The translations under genes and the position numbers were made by a program. A DNA stretch of 64,000 nt, taken from assembly GCF_001184025.1 (NCBI RefSeq), contig NZ_BBYG01000015.1, forward strand, positions 495,826-559,825, given 5' to 3'. The stretch comes from Streptomyces maremycinicus (lineage in GTDB: Bacteria > Actinomycetota > Actinomycetes > Streptomycetales > Streptomycetaceae). A model generated the notes under the pieces. The model made no database searches and had not been told where the DNA came from. It saw only the letters and a list, made by a program, of their open reading frames with translations. Each line of letters opens with the position of its first letter. The first letter of the stretch is position 1. This document shows positions 47,705 to 59,341 of this stretch, piece by piece.

Positions 47705-49672
47705 ATGCCCACCACCGAGCACCCTCCCCCGGGCCGCCTGCGCTCCTGGATGCTGGAGGGCCTGTCCGACATGGGCAAGGGACACCCTCACCGGACGGCC
47801 CAGGACAGCGCCGCCGCGCCCCCCGCGCACACCGAGCACAAGGGCCAGCGCTGGTACCGCGTGATGTGTCTGACCGGTGTGGACTACTTCTCGACCCTCG
47901 GCTACCAGCCGGGCATCGCCGCCCTCGCGGCCGGCCTGCTCTCCCCGGTGGCGACCATCGTGCTGGTGATCGTCACCCTGGCGGGCGCCCTGCCGGTGTA
48001 CCGGCGGGTCGCCGAGGAGAGCCCGCACGGCGAGGGCTCGATCGCGATGCTGGAGCGGCTGCTGTCCTTCTGGAAGGGCAAGCTGTTCGTCCTGACCCTG
48101 CTCGGGTTCGCCGCCACCGACTTCCTGATCACGATCACCCTGTCCGCGGCGGACGCCTCGACCCACCTGGTCGAGAACCCGCACCTGACCAGCGTGCTGC
48201 ACGACCGGCAGATGGTGATCACGCTCCTCCTGGTCGCCCTGCTGGGCGCCGTGTTCCTCAAGGGTTTCCTGGAGGCCATCGGTGTGGCGGTCGTGCTGGT
48301 CGTCGTCTATCTGGGCCTGAACGTCGTCGTCGTGGTCGTCGGCCTGTGGCACGTGGTCACCGAGGGCCATGTGGTCACCGACTGGGCCGACGCGCTGACC
48401 GCGGAGCACGGCAACGTCCTCGCGATGATCGGCGTCTCGCTGCTGGTCTTCCCCAAGCTCGCGCTGGGCCTGTCCGGCTTCGAGACCGGCGTCGCGGTCA
48501 TGCCGCACGTCCAGGGCGACCCGGACGACACCTCGGCGCATCCCGCGGGCCGCATCCGGGACACGAAGAAGCTGCTGACCACCGCCGCCCTGATCATGAG
48601 CGTCTTCCTCATCGCCACCAGCTTCATCACCACGGTGCTGATCCCGGAGAAGGAGTTCGAGTCCGGCGGCCAGGCCAACGGACGCGCCCTCGCCTACCTG
48701 TCCCACGAGTACCTGGGCAACGCCTTCGGCACGGTGTACGACGCCTCGACGATCGCCATCCTGTGGTTCGCCGGCGCCTCGGCGATGGCCGGGCTGCTCA
48801 ACCTGATGCCCCGCTACCTCCCCCGCTACGGCATGGCCCCGCACTGGGCCCGCGCCGTCCGCCCCATGGTCGTCGTCTTCACCCTGGTCGCCTTCCTCGT
48901 CACCTGGATCTTCGACGCCGACGTCGACGCCCAGGGCGGCGCCTACGCCACCGGCGTCCTGGTCCTGATGTCCTCGGCGGCGATCGCGGTGACCATCGCC
49001 GCCCGCCGCGCCCGGCAGCGCGGCTGGACCGTCGGCTTCGCCGTGGTCTCGGCGGTCCTGCTCTACGTGACCGTGGTGAACGTCATCGAGCGCCCCGACG
49101 GCGTGAAGATCGGCGCCTGCTTCATCGCGGGCATCATTTTGGTCTCGCTGCTGTCCCGGCTGGCCCGGGCCTTCGAGCTCCGGGTGACCAGCGTGACGCT
49201 GGACGATATGGCGGAACGTTTCATCCGGGACATGGCCAGCCGCAAGATACGGTTCATCGCCAACGAGCCCGATCAGCGCGACCGGGCCGAGTACCGCGAC
49301 AAGATCGAACAGATCCGGCAGGACAACGACATCCCCGGGGAGGATTTCGTCTTCGTCGAGGTCACCGTCGTCGACCCCTCCGAGTTCGAGTCGGGCCTGA
49401 CCGTGCGCGGCGAGGTCCTGCACCACCGCTACCGCGTCCTGACCCTGGAGTCCTCCTCCATCTCCAACGCCCTGGCCGCGCTGCTGCTGCACACCCGTGA
49501 CTCGACCGGCTGCATCCCGCACATCTACTTCGAATGGACCGAGGGCAACCCCTTCGCCAACTTCCTGCGCTTCTTCCTCTTCGGCCAGGGCGAGGTCGCC
49601 CCGGTCACCCGGGAGGTCCTGCGCGAGGCCGAACCGGACCGCGACCGCCGCCCCCGCGTCCACACGGGCTGA
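47705..49672 (+). CDS. APC family permease
   Basis: A 655-residue amino acid/polyamine/organocation-type membrane transporter. After a soluble N-terminus (about 55 residues) the first helix region reads VMCLTGVDYFSTLGYQPGIA, ALAAGLLSPVATIVLVIVTL; the following segments (LALGLSGFETGVAVMP, AALIMSVFLIATSFITTVLI, ILVSLLSRLARAFELRVTSV) fit APC topology of about 12 helices. A C-terminal soluble domain of about 150 residues follows. The role could be amino acid or potassium transport; it is not a clear KimA. A possible riboswitch in the leader was searched for and not found. Confidence 0.83.
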   Translation: MPTTEHPPPGRLRSWMLEGLSDMGKGHPHRTAQDSAAAPPAHTEHKGQRWYRVMCLTGVDYFSTLGYQPGIAALAAGLLSPVATIVLVIVTLAGALPVYRRVAEESPHGEGSIAMLERLLSFWKGKLFVLTLLGFAATDFLITITLSAADASTHLVENPHLTSVLHDRQMVITLLLVALLGAVFLKGFLEAIGVAVVLVVVYLGLNVVVVVVGLWHVVTEGHVVTDWADALTAEHGNVLAMIGVSLLVFPKLALGLSGFETGVAVMPHVQGDPDDTSAHPAGRIRDTKKLLTTAALIMSVFLIATSFITTVLIPEKEFESGGQANGRALAYLSHEYLGNAFGTVYDASTIAILWFAGASAMAGLLNLMPRYLPRYGMAPHWARAVRPMVVVFTLVAFLVTWIFDADVDAQGGAYATGVLVLMSSAAIAVTIAARRARQRGWTVGFAVVSAVLLYVTVVNVIERPDGVKIGACFIAGIILVSLLSRLARAFELRVTSVTLDDMAERFIRDMASRKIRFIANEPDQRDRAEYRDKIEQIRQDNDIPGEDFVFVEVTVVDPSEFESGLTVRGEVLHHRYRVLTLESSSISNALAALLLHTRDSTGCIPHIYFEWTEGNPFANFLRFFLFGQGEVAPVTREVLREAEPDRDRRPRVHTG

Positions 49673-49833
49673 CCCGCCCCCGAGCCACCGCTCCGACACG
49701 GTTCGAAGGACCCGCGGCCGGACCGAGGCGGCGTGGCGGCGGGTCGCGTCTTGACGCGGCCCTGACGCGACCCGCGCGACGCACACCCGTACATCACCCG
49801 CACAAGGCGCCCGGCGGCCTACCGTTGACGCTC

Positions 49834-50253
49834 ATGAGCTTGAGCATCCGCAACCAACTCCCGGGCACCGTCACCGCCGTCGATCCCGGCGAGGTCATGG
49901 CCATCGTCAAGATCCGTCTGGACGGCGGCCAGGACCTCACGGCGGCCATCACGCTGGAGGCCGTGAACCAACTCGCCCTCACCGCCGGCACCGCCGTCCA
50001 CGCCCTGGTGAAGTCGACGGAGGTCTCCCTGGCCACCGGCCGGGTCGACGGCCTCTCCATCCGCAACCGGCTCCCCGGCGCGATCACCGGCCTGGTGACG
50101 GGCGGCGTCATGGCCTCGGTGAAGGTCTCCCTGGACGGGGGCGAGCTCACCGCCGTGATCACCAAGGAGGCGGCCGCCGACCTCGGCCTCTTCGTCGGCT
50201 CCGACGTGGTCGCGCTGATCAAGGCGACCGAGGTGTCCCTGGCGAAGGCGTAG
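49834..50253 (+). CDS. Molybdopterin-binding protein, tandem Mop domain
   Basis: A 139-residue di-Mop protein. Two Mop (molbindin) domains are visible: MSLSIRNQLPGTVTAVDPGE, VMAIVKIRLDGGQDLTAAIT, and GLSIRNRLPGAITGLVTGGV, MASVKVSLDGGELTAVITKE. Each ends in VKSTEVSL / IKATEVSL, the typical anion-binding strand. Such proteins bind molybdate and buffer cellular Mo or Mo-cofactor precursors. No Mo transport genes are adjacent. ATG 49834; a strong terminator follows. Confidence 0.92.
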   Translation: MSLSIRNQLPGTVTAVDPGEVMAIVKIRLDGGQDLTAAITLEAVNQLALTAGTAVHALVKSTEVSLATGRVDGLSIRNRLPGAITGLVTGGVMASVKVSLDGGELTAVITKEAAADLGLFVGSDVVALIKATEVSLAKA

Positions 50254-50279
50254 GGCGCGCGAGGGCGCGCGAAGGGCAT

Positions 50280-50316
50280 GTGAGGGCCCCCGCCCGGAAC
50301 GGACGGGGGCCCTCAC
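50280..50316. terminator. Bidirectional 13-bp terminator
   Basis: GTGAGGGCCCCCG (50280-50292), 11-nt loop, CGGGGGCCCTCAC (50304-50316): perfect 13-bp stem between the convergent stops of the Mop gene (50253) and gcvP (50349). Confidence 0.88.
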
Positions 50317-50348
50317 CCACGCGCTCGGTGCCCGCGGCAGTCCTCGTG

Positions 50349-53234
<2,886 letters not shown>

Positions 53235-53299
53235 TACGGAGGCCTCCTGGTCTGACACGACCTTCGAGGGTCACCACGGTGGGTACCCGGACGGCCTCC

Positions 53300-53508
53300 C
53301 CCTCTGTCATCTCAACCTGAGAGCTTCACCGGGTCGCCCGAGGGCACCCGGCTTTCACCGTCGGTGAGAGCGGAAGCCGTCGACGCCGTCGGCACCCGCC
53401 CTGCTTTCCAGAGTGACCTCGTCCGTGCGGTACGTGAGCCTGAGAGATTCCGGGGAGGATTTGCTCCTTCGGCGCCTCCGGTGATGTCCGGAGGACTCTC
53501 CCGCGCGG
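53300..53508 (-). promoter_or_regulatory. Tandem glycine riboswitch upstream of gcvP
   Basis: On the minus strand the leader of gcvP has two glycine aptamers. The first (about 53508-53424) includes CGGGAGAGTCC, GGAGGCGCCGAAGGAGCAAA and AATCTCTCAGGCTCACGTAC. The second (about 53415-53300) includes ACTCTGGAAAGCAGGG, TCTCACCGACGGTGAAAGCC and GAAGCTCTCAGGTTGAGATG. CGCCGAAGGAGCAA and CTCTCAGG are the diagnostic glycine riboswitch cores; the two aptamers in tandem give cooperative glycine sensing and commonly control gcv genes positively. Confidence 0.93.
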
Positions 53509-53625
53509 TGTCAGCAGCCGTTGTCAGACTACCAGCGGGGTCAACGAGACTCGCTCGAGTGGCCGCTCGTCCCAATGTGCTCTTTTGTAGTGCTTACGGA
53601 TGAGTTGCGACCAAGTGGAGGGCCC

Positions 53626-53997
53626 GTGCAGACCGACATCGATCCGCGCAACCTGATCGGCCGCAAGGCGTTCGACCGCAACGGCACCAAGATCGGCACC
53701 GTCGACGAGGTCTACCTCGACGACGCCACCGGGGTGCCGGAGTGGGCCGCCATACGCACCGGTCTGTTCTCCCGCGACGCCTTCGTCCCCCTGGAGCCCA
53801 GCCGCTTGGTCGAGGGCACCCTGCACATCCCCTTCGACCGGGCTCTGATCAAGGACGCTCCCGATTTCGGCGTGGGCCGCCACCTCTCTCCGGAACAGGA
53901 ACTCCAGCTCTACCACCACTACGGCCTCGACGTGGGCGCCCCTCCCCCGCTGCCCGACCACGACTTCGGCCGGCTCGCCGGCACGGACGACGGCTGA
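53626..53997 (+). CDS. PRC-barrel domain protein
   Basis: A 123-residue protein with an N-terminal PRC-barrel: DIDPRNLIGRKAFDRNGTKI, GTVDEVYLDDATGVPEWAAI and RTGLFSRDAFVPLEPSRLVE, then FDRALIKDAPDFGVGRHLSP and QELQLYHHYGLDV. PRC barrels bind protein or RNA partners, as in RimM and photosynthetic reaction centres; here the role is probably general stress. GTG 53626 follows GTGGAGGG. Divergent from the gcvP leader. Confidence 0.92.
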   Translation: MQTDIDPRNLIGRKAFDRNGTKIGTVDEVYLDDATGVPEWAAIRTGLFSRDAFVPLEPSRLVEGTLHIPFDRALIKDAPDFGVGRHLSPEQELQLYHHYGLDVGAPPPLPDHDFGRLAGTDDG

Positions 53998-54003
53998 GCC
54001 CCC

Positions 54004-54465
54004 TCAGCCGCAGGCCCGTATCAGCGCCCCGAGAATCCCGGCGGGGTCGTACAGCGGCACGGCGCCGTCCGTGACCACTCTCCGGGTTCCGGCGTCGACC
54101 GGATCGGTCCGAGCCCAGTGGGCGGGACCGACGCCCACCTCGACCTCCAGCCCCGAGGCCGTCGCATACCGCCATTCGGTGACGGGCCCCCGCTCCGCGA
54201 CCCCGATCGCCTCCCCCAGGGCCAGCTCACGCGCCCACCCGCCGTCCTCCGCGTACTTCGCGGGCGCCGTCGACAGCACCACCAGGTCCACGTCCGAGTC
54301 GGGCCGCGCGGTCCCCCGCGCACAGGACCCGACCAGCAGCAGCCCCACCACATCGCTCCGGTTCCCGGCCCACCGGGTGACCCGGTCCACCACCCGGCGC
54401 GTCTCGGCCTCACGCTCCGGCGCCACCCCGGCCGGATCCGCGCACCGGCCTCCGTGCAGCTTCAT
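54004..54465 (-). CDS. Nucleotidyltransferase domain protein
   Basis: A 153-residue protein with the minimal nucleotidyltransferase fold. The signature GSCARGTARPDSDVDLVVLS (GS(x)xR(G)...SDxDL) contains the two metal-binding Asp residues (about 63 and 65). ATG at 54465 follows GGGGAGGAG. MNT-type proteins can be antitoxins with a HEPN partner, but no HEPN gene is adjacent. It may modify an aminoglycoside or a tRNA; function open. It converges on the PRC-barrel gene with 6 nt between. Confidence 0.83.
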   Translation of the reverse strand: MKLHGGRCADPAGVAPEREAETRRVVDRVTRWAGNRSDVVGLLLVGSCARGTARPDSDVDLVVLSTAPAKYAEDGGWARELALGEAIGVAERGPVTEWRYATASGLEVEVGVGPAHWARTDPVDAGTRRVVTDGAVPLYDPAGILGALIRACG

Positions 54466-54564
54466 GCAACTCCTCCCCGTCACCGGTGTCACCTCTCGGG
54501 ACACCGCCCCCGCTCCGTCTCACCCCGCACTTCGAACCGCTTCACTCTGTGTAACTGATCCGCC

Positions 54565-56028
54565 TCAGGCAGAGTTCCCGGACTCCACACCCGACGGCTC
54601 CGTCTCCGGATCCGGCGCTCCCGCCACCGCGCCACCGCCGTCGCCCTCAGGTCTTCGCCGCACCAGCGGCAACGGATCCGCCGGCTCCAGCTCAGGATCG
54701 TCGGTCCTGAAGGTCCGCACCCGGCCCGGCTCCGACTCGGGCGTCTCGAACCGCACGGTGACCCGGCCCAGGCCGCTGCCCTGCACCCATCCGTGTCCGA
54801 GCCCGGCATGGCGCACGTCGTGTCCCGGGCGCCACTGGTGCTCGACCGGCACCGGCACCTCGCCCACGGGCTCGACCTCGGCGAGTTCCTCCTCGGGCCC
54901 GTCCGTCCGGTCCCCCGCGGCCTGCGCGAACAGGTCCTCCTGGGTGAAGTCGGCCAGCCCGCTCACTCCCACGCCCAGCAGCCGCACCCCGCCCGTGCTG
55001 TCCACCGAGTCCAGCAACCGGGCCGCCGCCTCCCGGACCACCGCCGGATCGTCGGTGGGCCCGCGCAGGGTCTCGGACCGGGTGAGCGTGGAGAAGTCGT
55101 ACCGCCGGACCTTCAGCACGATGGTCCGCCCCGACAGACCGGCCCCGCGCAGCCTGCGCACACACCGGTCGGCGAGCCGCTGCACCTCCAGCTCCACCCG
55201 GACCCGGTCATGGATGTCCACGTCGTAGGTGTCCTCGACCGACACCGACTTGGCCTCCCGCTCCGCCACCACGGGCCGGTCGTCGCGGGCCAGCGCCATG
55301 GCGTACAGCGCGTGCCCGTGCGCCTTGCCCAGCAGCCGCACCAGCTCGTCCTCACCGGCCTCGGCGATCTCGTCGATCGTGAGGATGCCGGCCCGCCGCA
55401 GATGGTCCCCTGTCGCCGGACCGACCCCCGGCAGGGTCCGCACCGACATCGGGCCGAGCAGGGCCCGCTCCGTGCCCGGCTCGATGAGCACCAGCCCGTC
55501 CGGCTTCGCCTGCTCCGAGGCGATCTTCGCCAGCATCTTGCAGGAGGCCAGGCCCACCGAGCCCGTGAGCCCGGTCACCGCCCGGATGTCCGCACGCAGT
55601 CTGATCCCCGCCAGCCGCGCCGAGTCACTGTCCCAGGCCGCTCCCCCGGCCTCCAGGTCCACGAACGCCTCGTCCAGACTCAGCGGCTCCACCAGCGGCG
55701 ACAGCGCCCGCAGCAGCCCCATGACCTGCTCGCTGATCGTCCGGTAGAACGCGAAGCGCGGCACCAGATACGCCGCGTTCGGCGCCCGCCGGCGCGCCTG
55801 GGCCATGGGCATCGCCGAGTGCACCCCGAAGACCCGCGCCTCGTAGGAGGCGGTCGCGACCACGCCGCGGGGCCCCAGACCACCCACGACCACCGCTCTC
55901 CCGCGCAGGCTCGGCTTGGACGCCTGCTCCGCCTGCGCGAAGAAGGCATCCATGTCGAGATGCAGGATCCTGCCTTCTCGACGGTAGGCAGTCACCAGGG
56001 GTGCGTCAACGATCGCCACACTCGGCAC
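54565..56028 (-). CDS. dinB: DNA polymerase IV (Y family)
   Basis: A 487-residue Y-family polymerase for translesion synthesis. The catalytic carboxylates lie in ILHLDMDAFFAQAEQASKPS (Asp about 25, 27) and PLSLDEAFVDLEAGG (Asp-Glu about 118-119). The thumb HhH region is LPGVGPATGDHLRRAGILTI; then the little finger. It is longer than E. coli DinB (351) because of a C-terminal extension of about 110 residues with no beta-clamp motif that I can see. GTG at 56026-56028 is uncertain; it sits in a perfect palindrome, and a later GTG (VAIVDAP) is in frame. Confidence 0.93.
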   Translation of the reverse strand: MPSVAIVDAPLVTAYRREGRILHLDMDAFFAQAEQASKPSLRGRAVVVGGLGPRGVVATASYEARVFGVHSAMPMAQARRRAPNAAYLVPRFAFYRTISEQVMGLLRALSPLVEPLSLDEAFVDLEAGGAAWDSDSARLAGIRLRADIRAVTGLTGSVGLASCKMLAKIASEQAKPDGLVLIEPGTERALLGPMSVRTLPGVGPATGDHLRRAGILTIDEIAEAGEDELVRLLGKAHGHALYAMALARDDRPVVAEREAKSVSVEDTYDVDIHDRVRVELEVQRLADRCVRRLRGAGLSGRTIVLKVRRYDFSTLTRSETLRGPTDDPAVVREAAARLLDSVDSTGGVRLLGVGVSGLADFTQEDLFAQAAGDRTDGPEEELAEVEPVGEVPVPVEHQWRPGHDVRHAGLGHGWVQGSGLGRVTVRFETPESEPGRVRTFRTDDPELEPADPLPLVRRRPEGDGGGAVAGAPDPETEPSGVESGNSA

Positions 56029-56036
56029 GCCGAGTG
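56019..56036. promoter_or_regulatory. Perfect palindrome at the dinB start
   Basis: CACTCGGC-AC-GCCGAGTG, 8-bp arms with a 2-bp spacer, spanning the GTG at 56026-56028. It could be an operator, or a hairpin in the mRNA that hides the start region. Confidence 0.5.
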
Positions 56037-56151
56037 ATAATCACCCTGAGAGTGGTTTCCCGCACCCCGCCGCGGGGAAAGGCTAGCCGAATGCGCTGAG
56101 AAGAAGCCGTAGGACGCTCTCACTCGCCGGTGGCATTTGCCGAAAACAGTG

Positions 56152-56178
56152 CGGGCGTCCCGGTGCAGGACGCCCGCC
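56152..56178 (-). terminator. Hairpin terminator after the DUF151 gene
   Basis: GCGGGCGTCC (56152-56161), 7-nt loop CGGTGCA, GGACGCCCGC (56169-56178): perfect 10-bp stem 18 nt beyond the stop at 56196. Confidence 0.8.
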
Positions 56179-56195
56179 TCGCGCGCATGTGCCGG

Positions 56196-56669
56196 CTACT
56201 GGTTGCTGGTGCCGAAGTCCTCGGGCGAGATCTGGTCGAGGAACTCGCGGAACTTCTCCACCTCGTCCTCCTGCTCGTCGGGGATGGCGATCCCCGCGTC
56301 GTCCAGGACCGTGTCACTGCCGTAGATCGGTGTCCCCGTGCGCAACGCCAGCGCTATGGCGTCCGAGGGACGCGCGCTCACCTCGACCCCGCTGGCGAAG
56401 ACCAGCTCCGCGTAGAAGACGCCCTCCCGCAGGTCCGTGATGCGCACCTCGGTCAGCTCCTGGCCCACGGCCTCCAGCACGTCCTTGAACAGGTCGTGGG
56501 TCAGCGGTCGCGCGGGAGCCATGCCCTGCTGGGCGAAGGCGATCGCCGTCGCCTCACCCGGTCCGATCCAGATGGGAAGGTAGCGGTCGCCTCCCACTTC
56601 ACGCAGCAGCACGATCGGTTGGTTGGAGGGCATCTCGACCCGGACACCTACGACATCGAGCTCGTTCAC
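56196..56669 (-). CDS. Bifunctional nuclease family protein (DUF151)
   Basis: A 157-residue protein of the DUF151/bifunctional nuclease family. MNELDVVGVRVEMPSNQPIV followed by LLREVGGDRYLPIWIGPGEA and TAIAFAQQGMAPARPLTHDL is the standard family opening; SARPSDAIALALRTGTPIYG is the conserved second half. The Glu/Asp-rich C-terminus (PDEQEDEVEKFREFLDQISP) is typical of actinobacterial members. A plant homologue has DNase and RNase activity, but the bacterial role is unclear. It follows ftsR by about 85 nt, as is conserved in Streptomyces. Confidence 0.92.
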   Translation of the reverse strand: MNELDVVGVRVEMPSNQPIVLLREVGGDRYLPIWIGPGEATAIAFAQQGMAPARPLTHDLFKDVLEAVGQELTEVRITDLREGVFYAELVFASGVEVSARPSDAIALALRTGTPIYGSDTVLDDAGIAIPDEQEDEVEKFREFLDQISPEDFGTSNQ

Positions 56670-56753
56670 ACAGCAACCCTAGGCCGTGCCCGGGACGTTT
56701 GGGTAGTCGGGCCGGGAACGGGTGACCGATCCGCCCAGGGCGAAACCGCCCGC

Positions 56754-57491
56754 TCAGGGCAGCCGCACCCCCAGCGCCGTCTGCACCAACGCCGTGTGCA
56801 GCCGCACCGTCAGGCCCGCGATCTCCTTCGTACGGGCCTGCGCGTGGGCCCTCGTCTGCGGATTGCGGTGGCGCTTCAGCGGGGCCACCACCTGGTCCAC
56901 CAGACCGGCCTCACGATCGGCCGCGGCCTTCATCACCCGCAGATGCCGGGGCTCGATCCCGAACCGGCCCAGCTCGGCGACGAGCGCCGCCACCGTGGCC
57001 GCCTCGGCGTCGTAGACCCCGTCCTCCAAGGGCGCGACGAGGCCGTACGACTCCCACTCCTCGAGCTCCGGCTCACCGATGCCCGCGGCCGCCAACAGCT
57101 CGGACCGGCCGATCCTGGCGACGGTGGGACCCTCCGGCGCCTCCACGACGCTCTCACCGTCCCGCTGCCGGCCGACGGTCGGCAGCGCAGCTGCCTCACC
57201 GCGCTCCATGGCGTCCAGGTGCTCGCGGATGACCTTGAGCGGCAGATAGTGGTCCCGCTGCATCCGCAGGACGTGACCGAGACGCTCGACGTCCCGCACA
57301 CTGAACTTCCGGTACCCCGAAGGGGTCCGCTGCGGCTCGATCAGCCCTTCCGACTCCAGGAAACGGATCTTGGAGATGGTGACCTCGGGAAACTCGTCAC
57401 GCAGCGCGTTCAGTACGGTGCCGATGCTCATCGAGCCACCGTCCGTGGCGGCGGTGCCGTGGCCGGCACCGCCCCTCGGTGTTTGAAGCAT
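56754..57491 (-). CDS. ftsR: MerR family transcriptional regulator FtsR
   Basis: A 245-residue MerR regulator. The HTH/wing lies at MSIGTVLNALRDEFPEVTIS, KIRFLESEGLIEPQRTPSGY and RKFSVRDVERLGHVLRMQRD, and the rest is helical (GVYDAEAATVAALVAELGRF and onward). In mycobacteria and corynebacteria the orthologue (FtsR) controls ftsZ. ATG 57491 gives the usual lead MLQTPRGGAGHGTAATDGGS; a later ATG (MSIGTVL) is in frame. It sits between the FHA gene and the DUF151 gene, a conserved core arrangement. Confidence 0.92.
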   Translation of the reverse strand: MLQTPRGGAGHGTAATDGGSMSIGTVLNALRDEFPEVTISKIRFLESEGLIEPQRTPSGYRKFSVRDVERLGHVLRMQRDHYLPLKVIREHLDAMERGEAAALPTVGRQRDGESVVEAPEGPTVARIGRSELLAAAGIGEPELEEWESYGLVAPLEDGVYDAEAATVAALVAELGRFGIEPRHLRVMKAAADREAGLVDQVVAPLKRHRNPQTRAHAQARTKEIAGLTVRLHTALVQTALGVRLP

Positions 57492-57535
57492 GGACCTTCC
57501 CTGGGGAGTCCCCCCGGACGGTGCCCGGGGGCCGG

Positions 57536-58312
57536 TCAGTAGCCCCGCTGGCTCGCGTAGAAGACCAGCCGGTACTTGCCGATCTGCACCTCGTCACCGT
57601 TCGCCAGAGGGACCTCGTCGATCCGCTCCCGGTTGACGTACGTTCCGTTCAGACTGCCGACGTCCGCCACCTTGAACGTGCCGTCCGGGTTGCGCCGGAA
57701 CTCCACATGGCGACGCGAGACCGTCACGTCGTCCAGGAAGATGTCGCTCTGCGGGTGACGGCCGGCCGTCGTCAGGTCGCCGTCCAGAAGGAAACGGCTG
57801 CCCGAGTTCGGACCACGGCGCACGACCAGCAGGGCGGAACCCAGCGGCAGCGCGTCGACCGCGGCCTGCGCCTCGGGCGAGAGGGCGGGCAGCTGCGTCT
57901 GACCGGTGACCTCGGCGTCGTAGGCCTCGAGACCGGAGATGGAAATGGTGGAGGTCGTCTCCGACGCCCGCTCGGGCGTCAGCCCGGGGCGCAGCGGCGC
58001 GCCGCAGTTGGAGCAGAAGCGGCTGTTCTCCGCGTTGCGGTTACCGCACCTCGTACACACCAGGGCCGACATAGGGGAAAACCCTCCACCCGTACTTGAG
58101 GTTGACGGTTGGCCGAAACCTATGCCGCCGGACTGCGCAGGGTCAACCGACGCCGCGCCCTGGCCACCGGAAATGTCGCCGCCCGGACCAGCCACCTGAT
58201 CCCGGAACAGCGGCCGCTGACCCTCCGCGTCAGGCTGTGCGCGATGGCGAGCGGTCGCGTTGTCGCTACCCTCTCGCGCGCTCTTGCCGAACAACTTCGC
58301 AAACAACTTCAC
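57536..58312 (-). CDS. FHA domain protein with zinc ribbon (GarA/OdhI-like)
   Basis: A 258-residue protein: an N-terminal low-complexity part, a zinc ribbon CTRCGNRNAENSRFCSNCG (about 86-104), the phosphosite-like ETTSTISI (about 118) and a C-terminal FHA domain, AGRHPQSDIFLDDVTVSRRH (G-R, S-R-H), GSLNGTYVNRERI. GarA/OdhI-type FHA proteins inhibit 2-oxoglutarate dehydrogenase and glutamate dehydrogenase; phosphorylation of the ETTS motif by PknG/PknB turns this off. ETTS is present, so the same control is likely. 44 nt before ftsR; a conserved neighbour. Confidence 0.93.
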   Translation of the reverse strand: MKLFAKLFGKSAREGSDNATARHRAQPDAEGQRPLFRDQVAGPGGDISGGQGAASVDPAQSGGIGFGQPSTSSTGGGFSPMSALVCTRCGNRNAENSRFCSNCGAPLRPGLTPERASETTSTISISGLEAYDAEVTGQTQLPALSPEAQAAVDALPLGSALLVVRRGPNSGSRFLLDGDLTTAGRHPQSDIFLDDVTVSRRHVEFRRNPDGTFKVADVGSLNGTYVNRERIDEVPLANGDEVQIGKYRLVFYASQRGY

Positions 58313-58502
58313 GGGCGATTCCCCTTGACCGAAACAGACCCGCCCGTGGGGCAGGACGAACCCTGACTGAATACACCGGTCGACCCGGACATCTTCACAA
58401 CGTCCGTGTCCACCAGACAGTTTCCACCACGCACCACCCGATCGGTGCGTCGACCCCCCGCAACCTCATGCCCCTGCCGGATGCCCCCCATGCACCCCCG
58501 GT

Positions 58503-59336
58503 TCACTGGCCCGACGACCGAGCGTAGTCAGGCTGCTTCGCCGCTCGCAAGGCGTCCACGACGATCTTGTCCGACCGCTCGACAGTCACCGTGGCCTGCT
58601 CCTTCTCGAGAGTCTGCACCACTCCTCCAGGAATGTTCAGCGCCGGCTCCAGGTCCTGCGGGTTGCCGATGACCTTGAAACGAAAGGGCGTGTTGATCTT
58701 GTTCCCGTCGACGCTCACGCTGTTGCCCGAATCCGTCAGAAAGGTGTCGGCGACGACCCGCACCCCGTTCACCTGGATCGCCTCGGCCCCCGCCGCGCGC
58801 AGTTCCTGGATCGCGTCGAGCAGCATGTCCGCCTCGACCGTCCCCTTCGTGTCCTCGATGGTCATCGTGATACCCGGCCCCTGCGCAGCCACCGTGCCCG
58901 CCAGGATGCCGAGTTGTTTCTCCTTCTCGACCGTCTGCTTCCGGGCCTCCTCGGCCTGGTCGGAGCTGTTCTCCAGCTCCCGCTGCTGCGTCTCGAGTCC
59001 TTGCTTCTCGTCCTCAAGACGCTGACTTCGGTCGTCGAGTTCATCGAGGATGCGTACGAGATCTTCCTGACGCGCACCGCGCAGCGCGTTTCCGCTGTCG
59101 CTGTTGGAGGCGACCTGCACCGCCAGGCCGAAACCCAGGCCGAACAACAGCAGGGCGACGATGAGTTGGGCCCTGGACACCCGCGGCGGCCACAGCCCCT
59201 GCACCAGCCGCTGCCGCCCGGTCACCACGGGCTCGGCCGGCTTCTCGGCCGCCGCGTCCGCCGGCGGCGTCACCGGCACCTCGTCGGGCAGCTCCTTGCG
59301 GAGCATGTACTCGGGCGTCTCGTCCTGGTTGCTCAT
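58503..59336 (-). CDS. DUF881 family protein
   Basis: A 277-residue membrane-anchored protein: short cytoplasmic N-terminus, one transmembrane segment (RAQLIVALLLFGLGFGLAVQ, about 54-73), a coiled coil (DELDDRSQRLEDEKQGLETQ, LENSSDQAEEARKQTVEKEK) and the DUF881 domain (GPGITMTIEDTKGTVEADML, IQELRAAGAEAIQVNGVRVV, FRFKVIGNPQDLEPALNIPG). Found beside small basic protein and another DUF881 gene throughout actinobacteria; linked to division and the FtsR region. ATG 59336 is chosen; GTG 59345 would overlap the previous stop (GTGA). Confidence 0.92.
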   Translation of the reverse strand: MSNQDETPEYMLRKELPDEVPVTPPADAAAEKPAEPVVTGRQRLVQGLWPPRVSRAQLIVALLLFGLGFGLAVQVASNSDSGNALRGARQEDLVRILDELDDRSQRLEDEKQGLETQQRELENSSDQAEEARKQTVEKEKQLGILAGTVAAQGPGITMTIEDTKGTVEADMLLDAIQELRAAGAEAIQVNGVRVVADTFLTDSGNSVSVDGNKINTPFRFKVIGNPQDLEPALNIPGGVVQTLEKEQATVTVERSDKIVVDALRAAKQPDYARSSGQ

Positions 59337-59341
59337 CGGCC

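Noticed and set aside
54004..54465. Nucleotidyltransferase considered as the MNT half of a MNT-HEPN toxin-antitoxin pair
   Set aside because: No HEPN-type gene lies on either side; the neighbours are a PRC-barrel gene and dinB.
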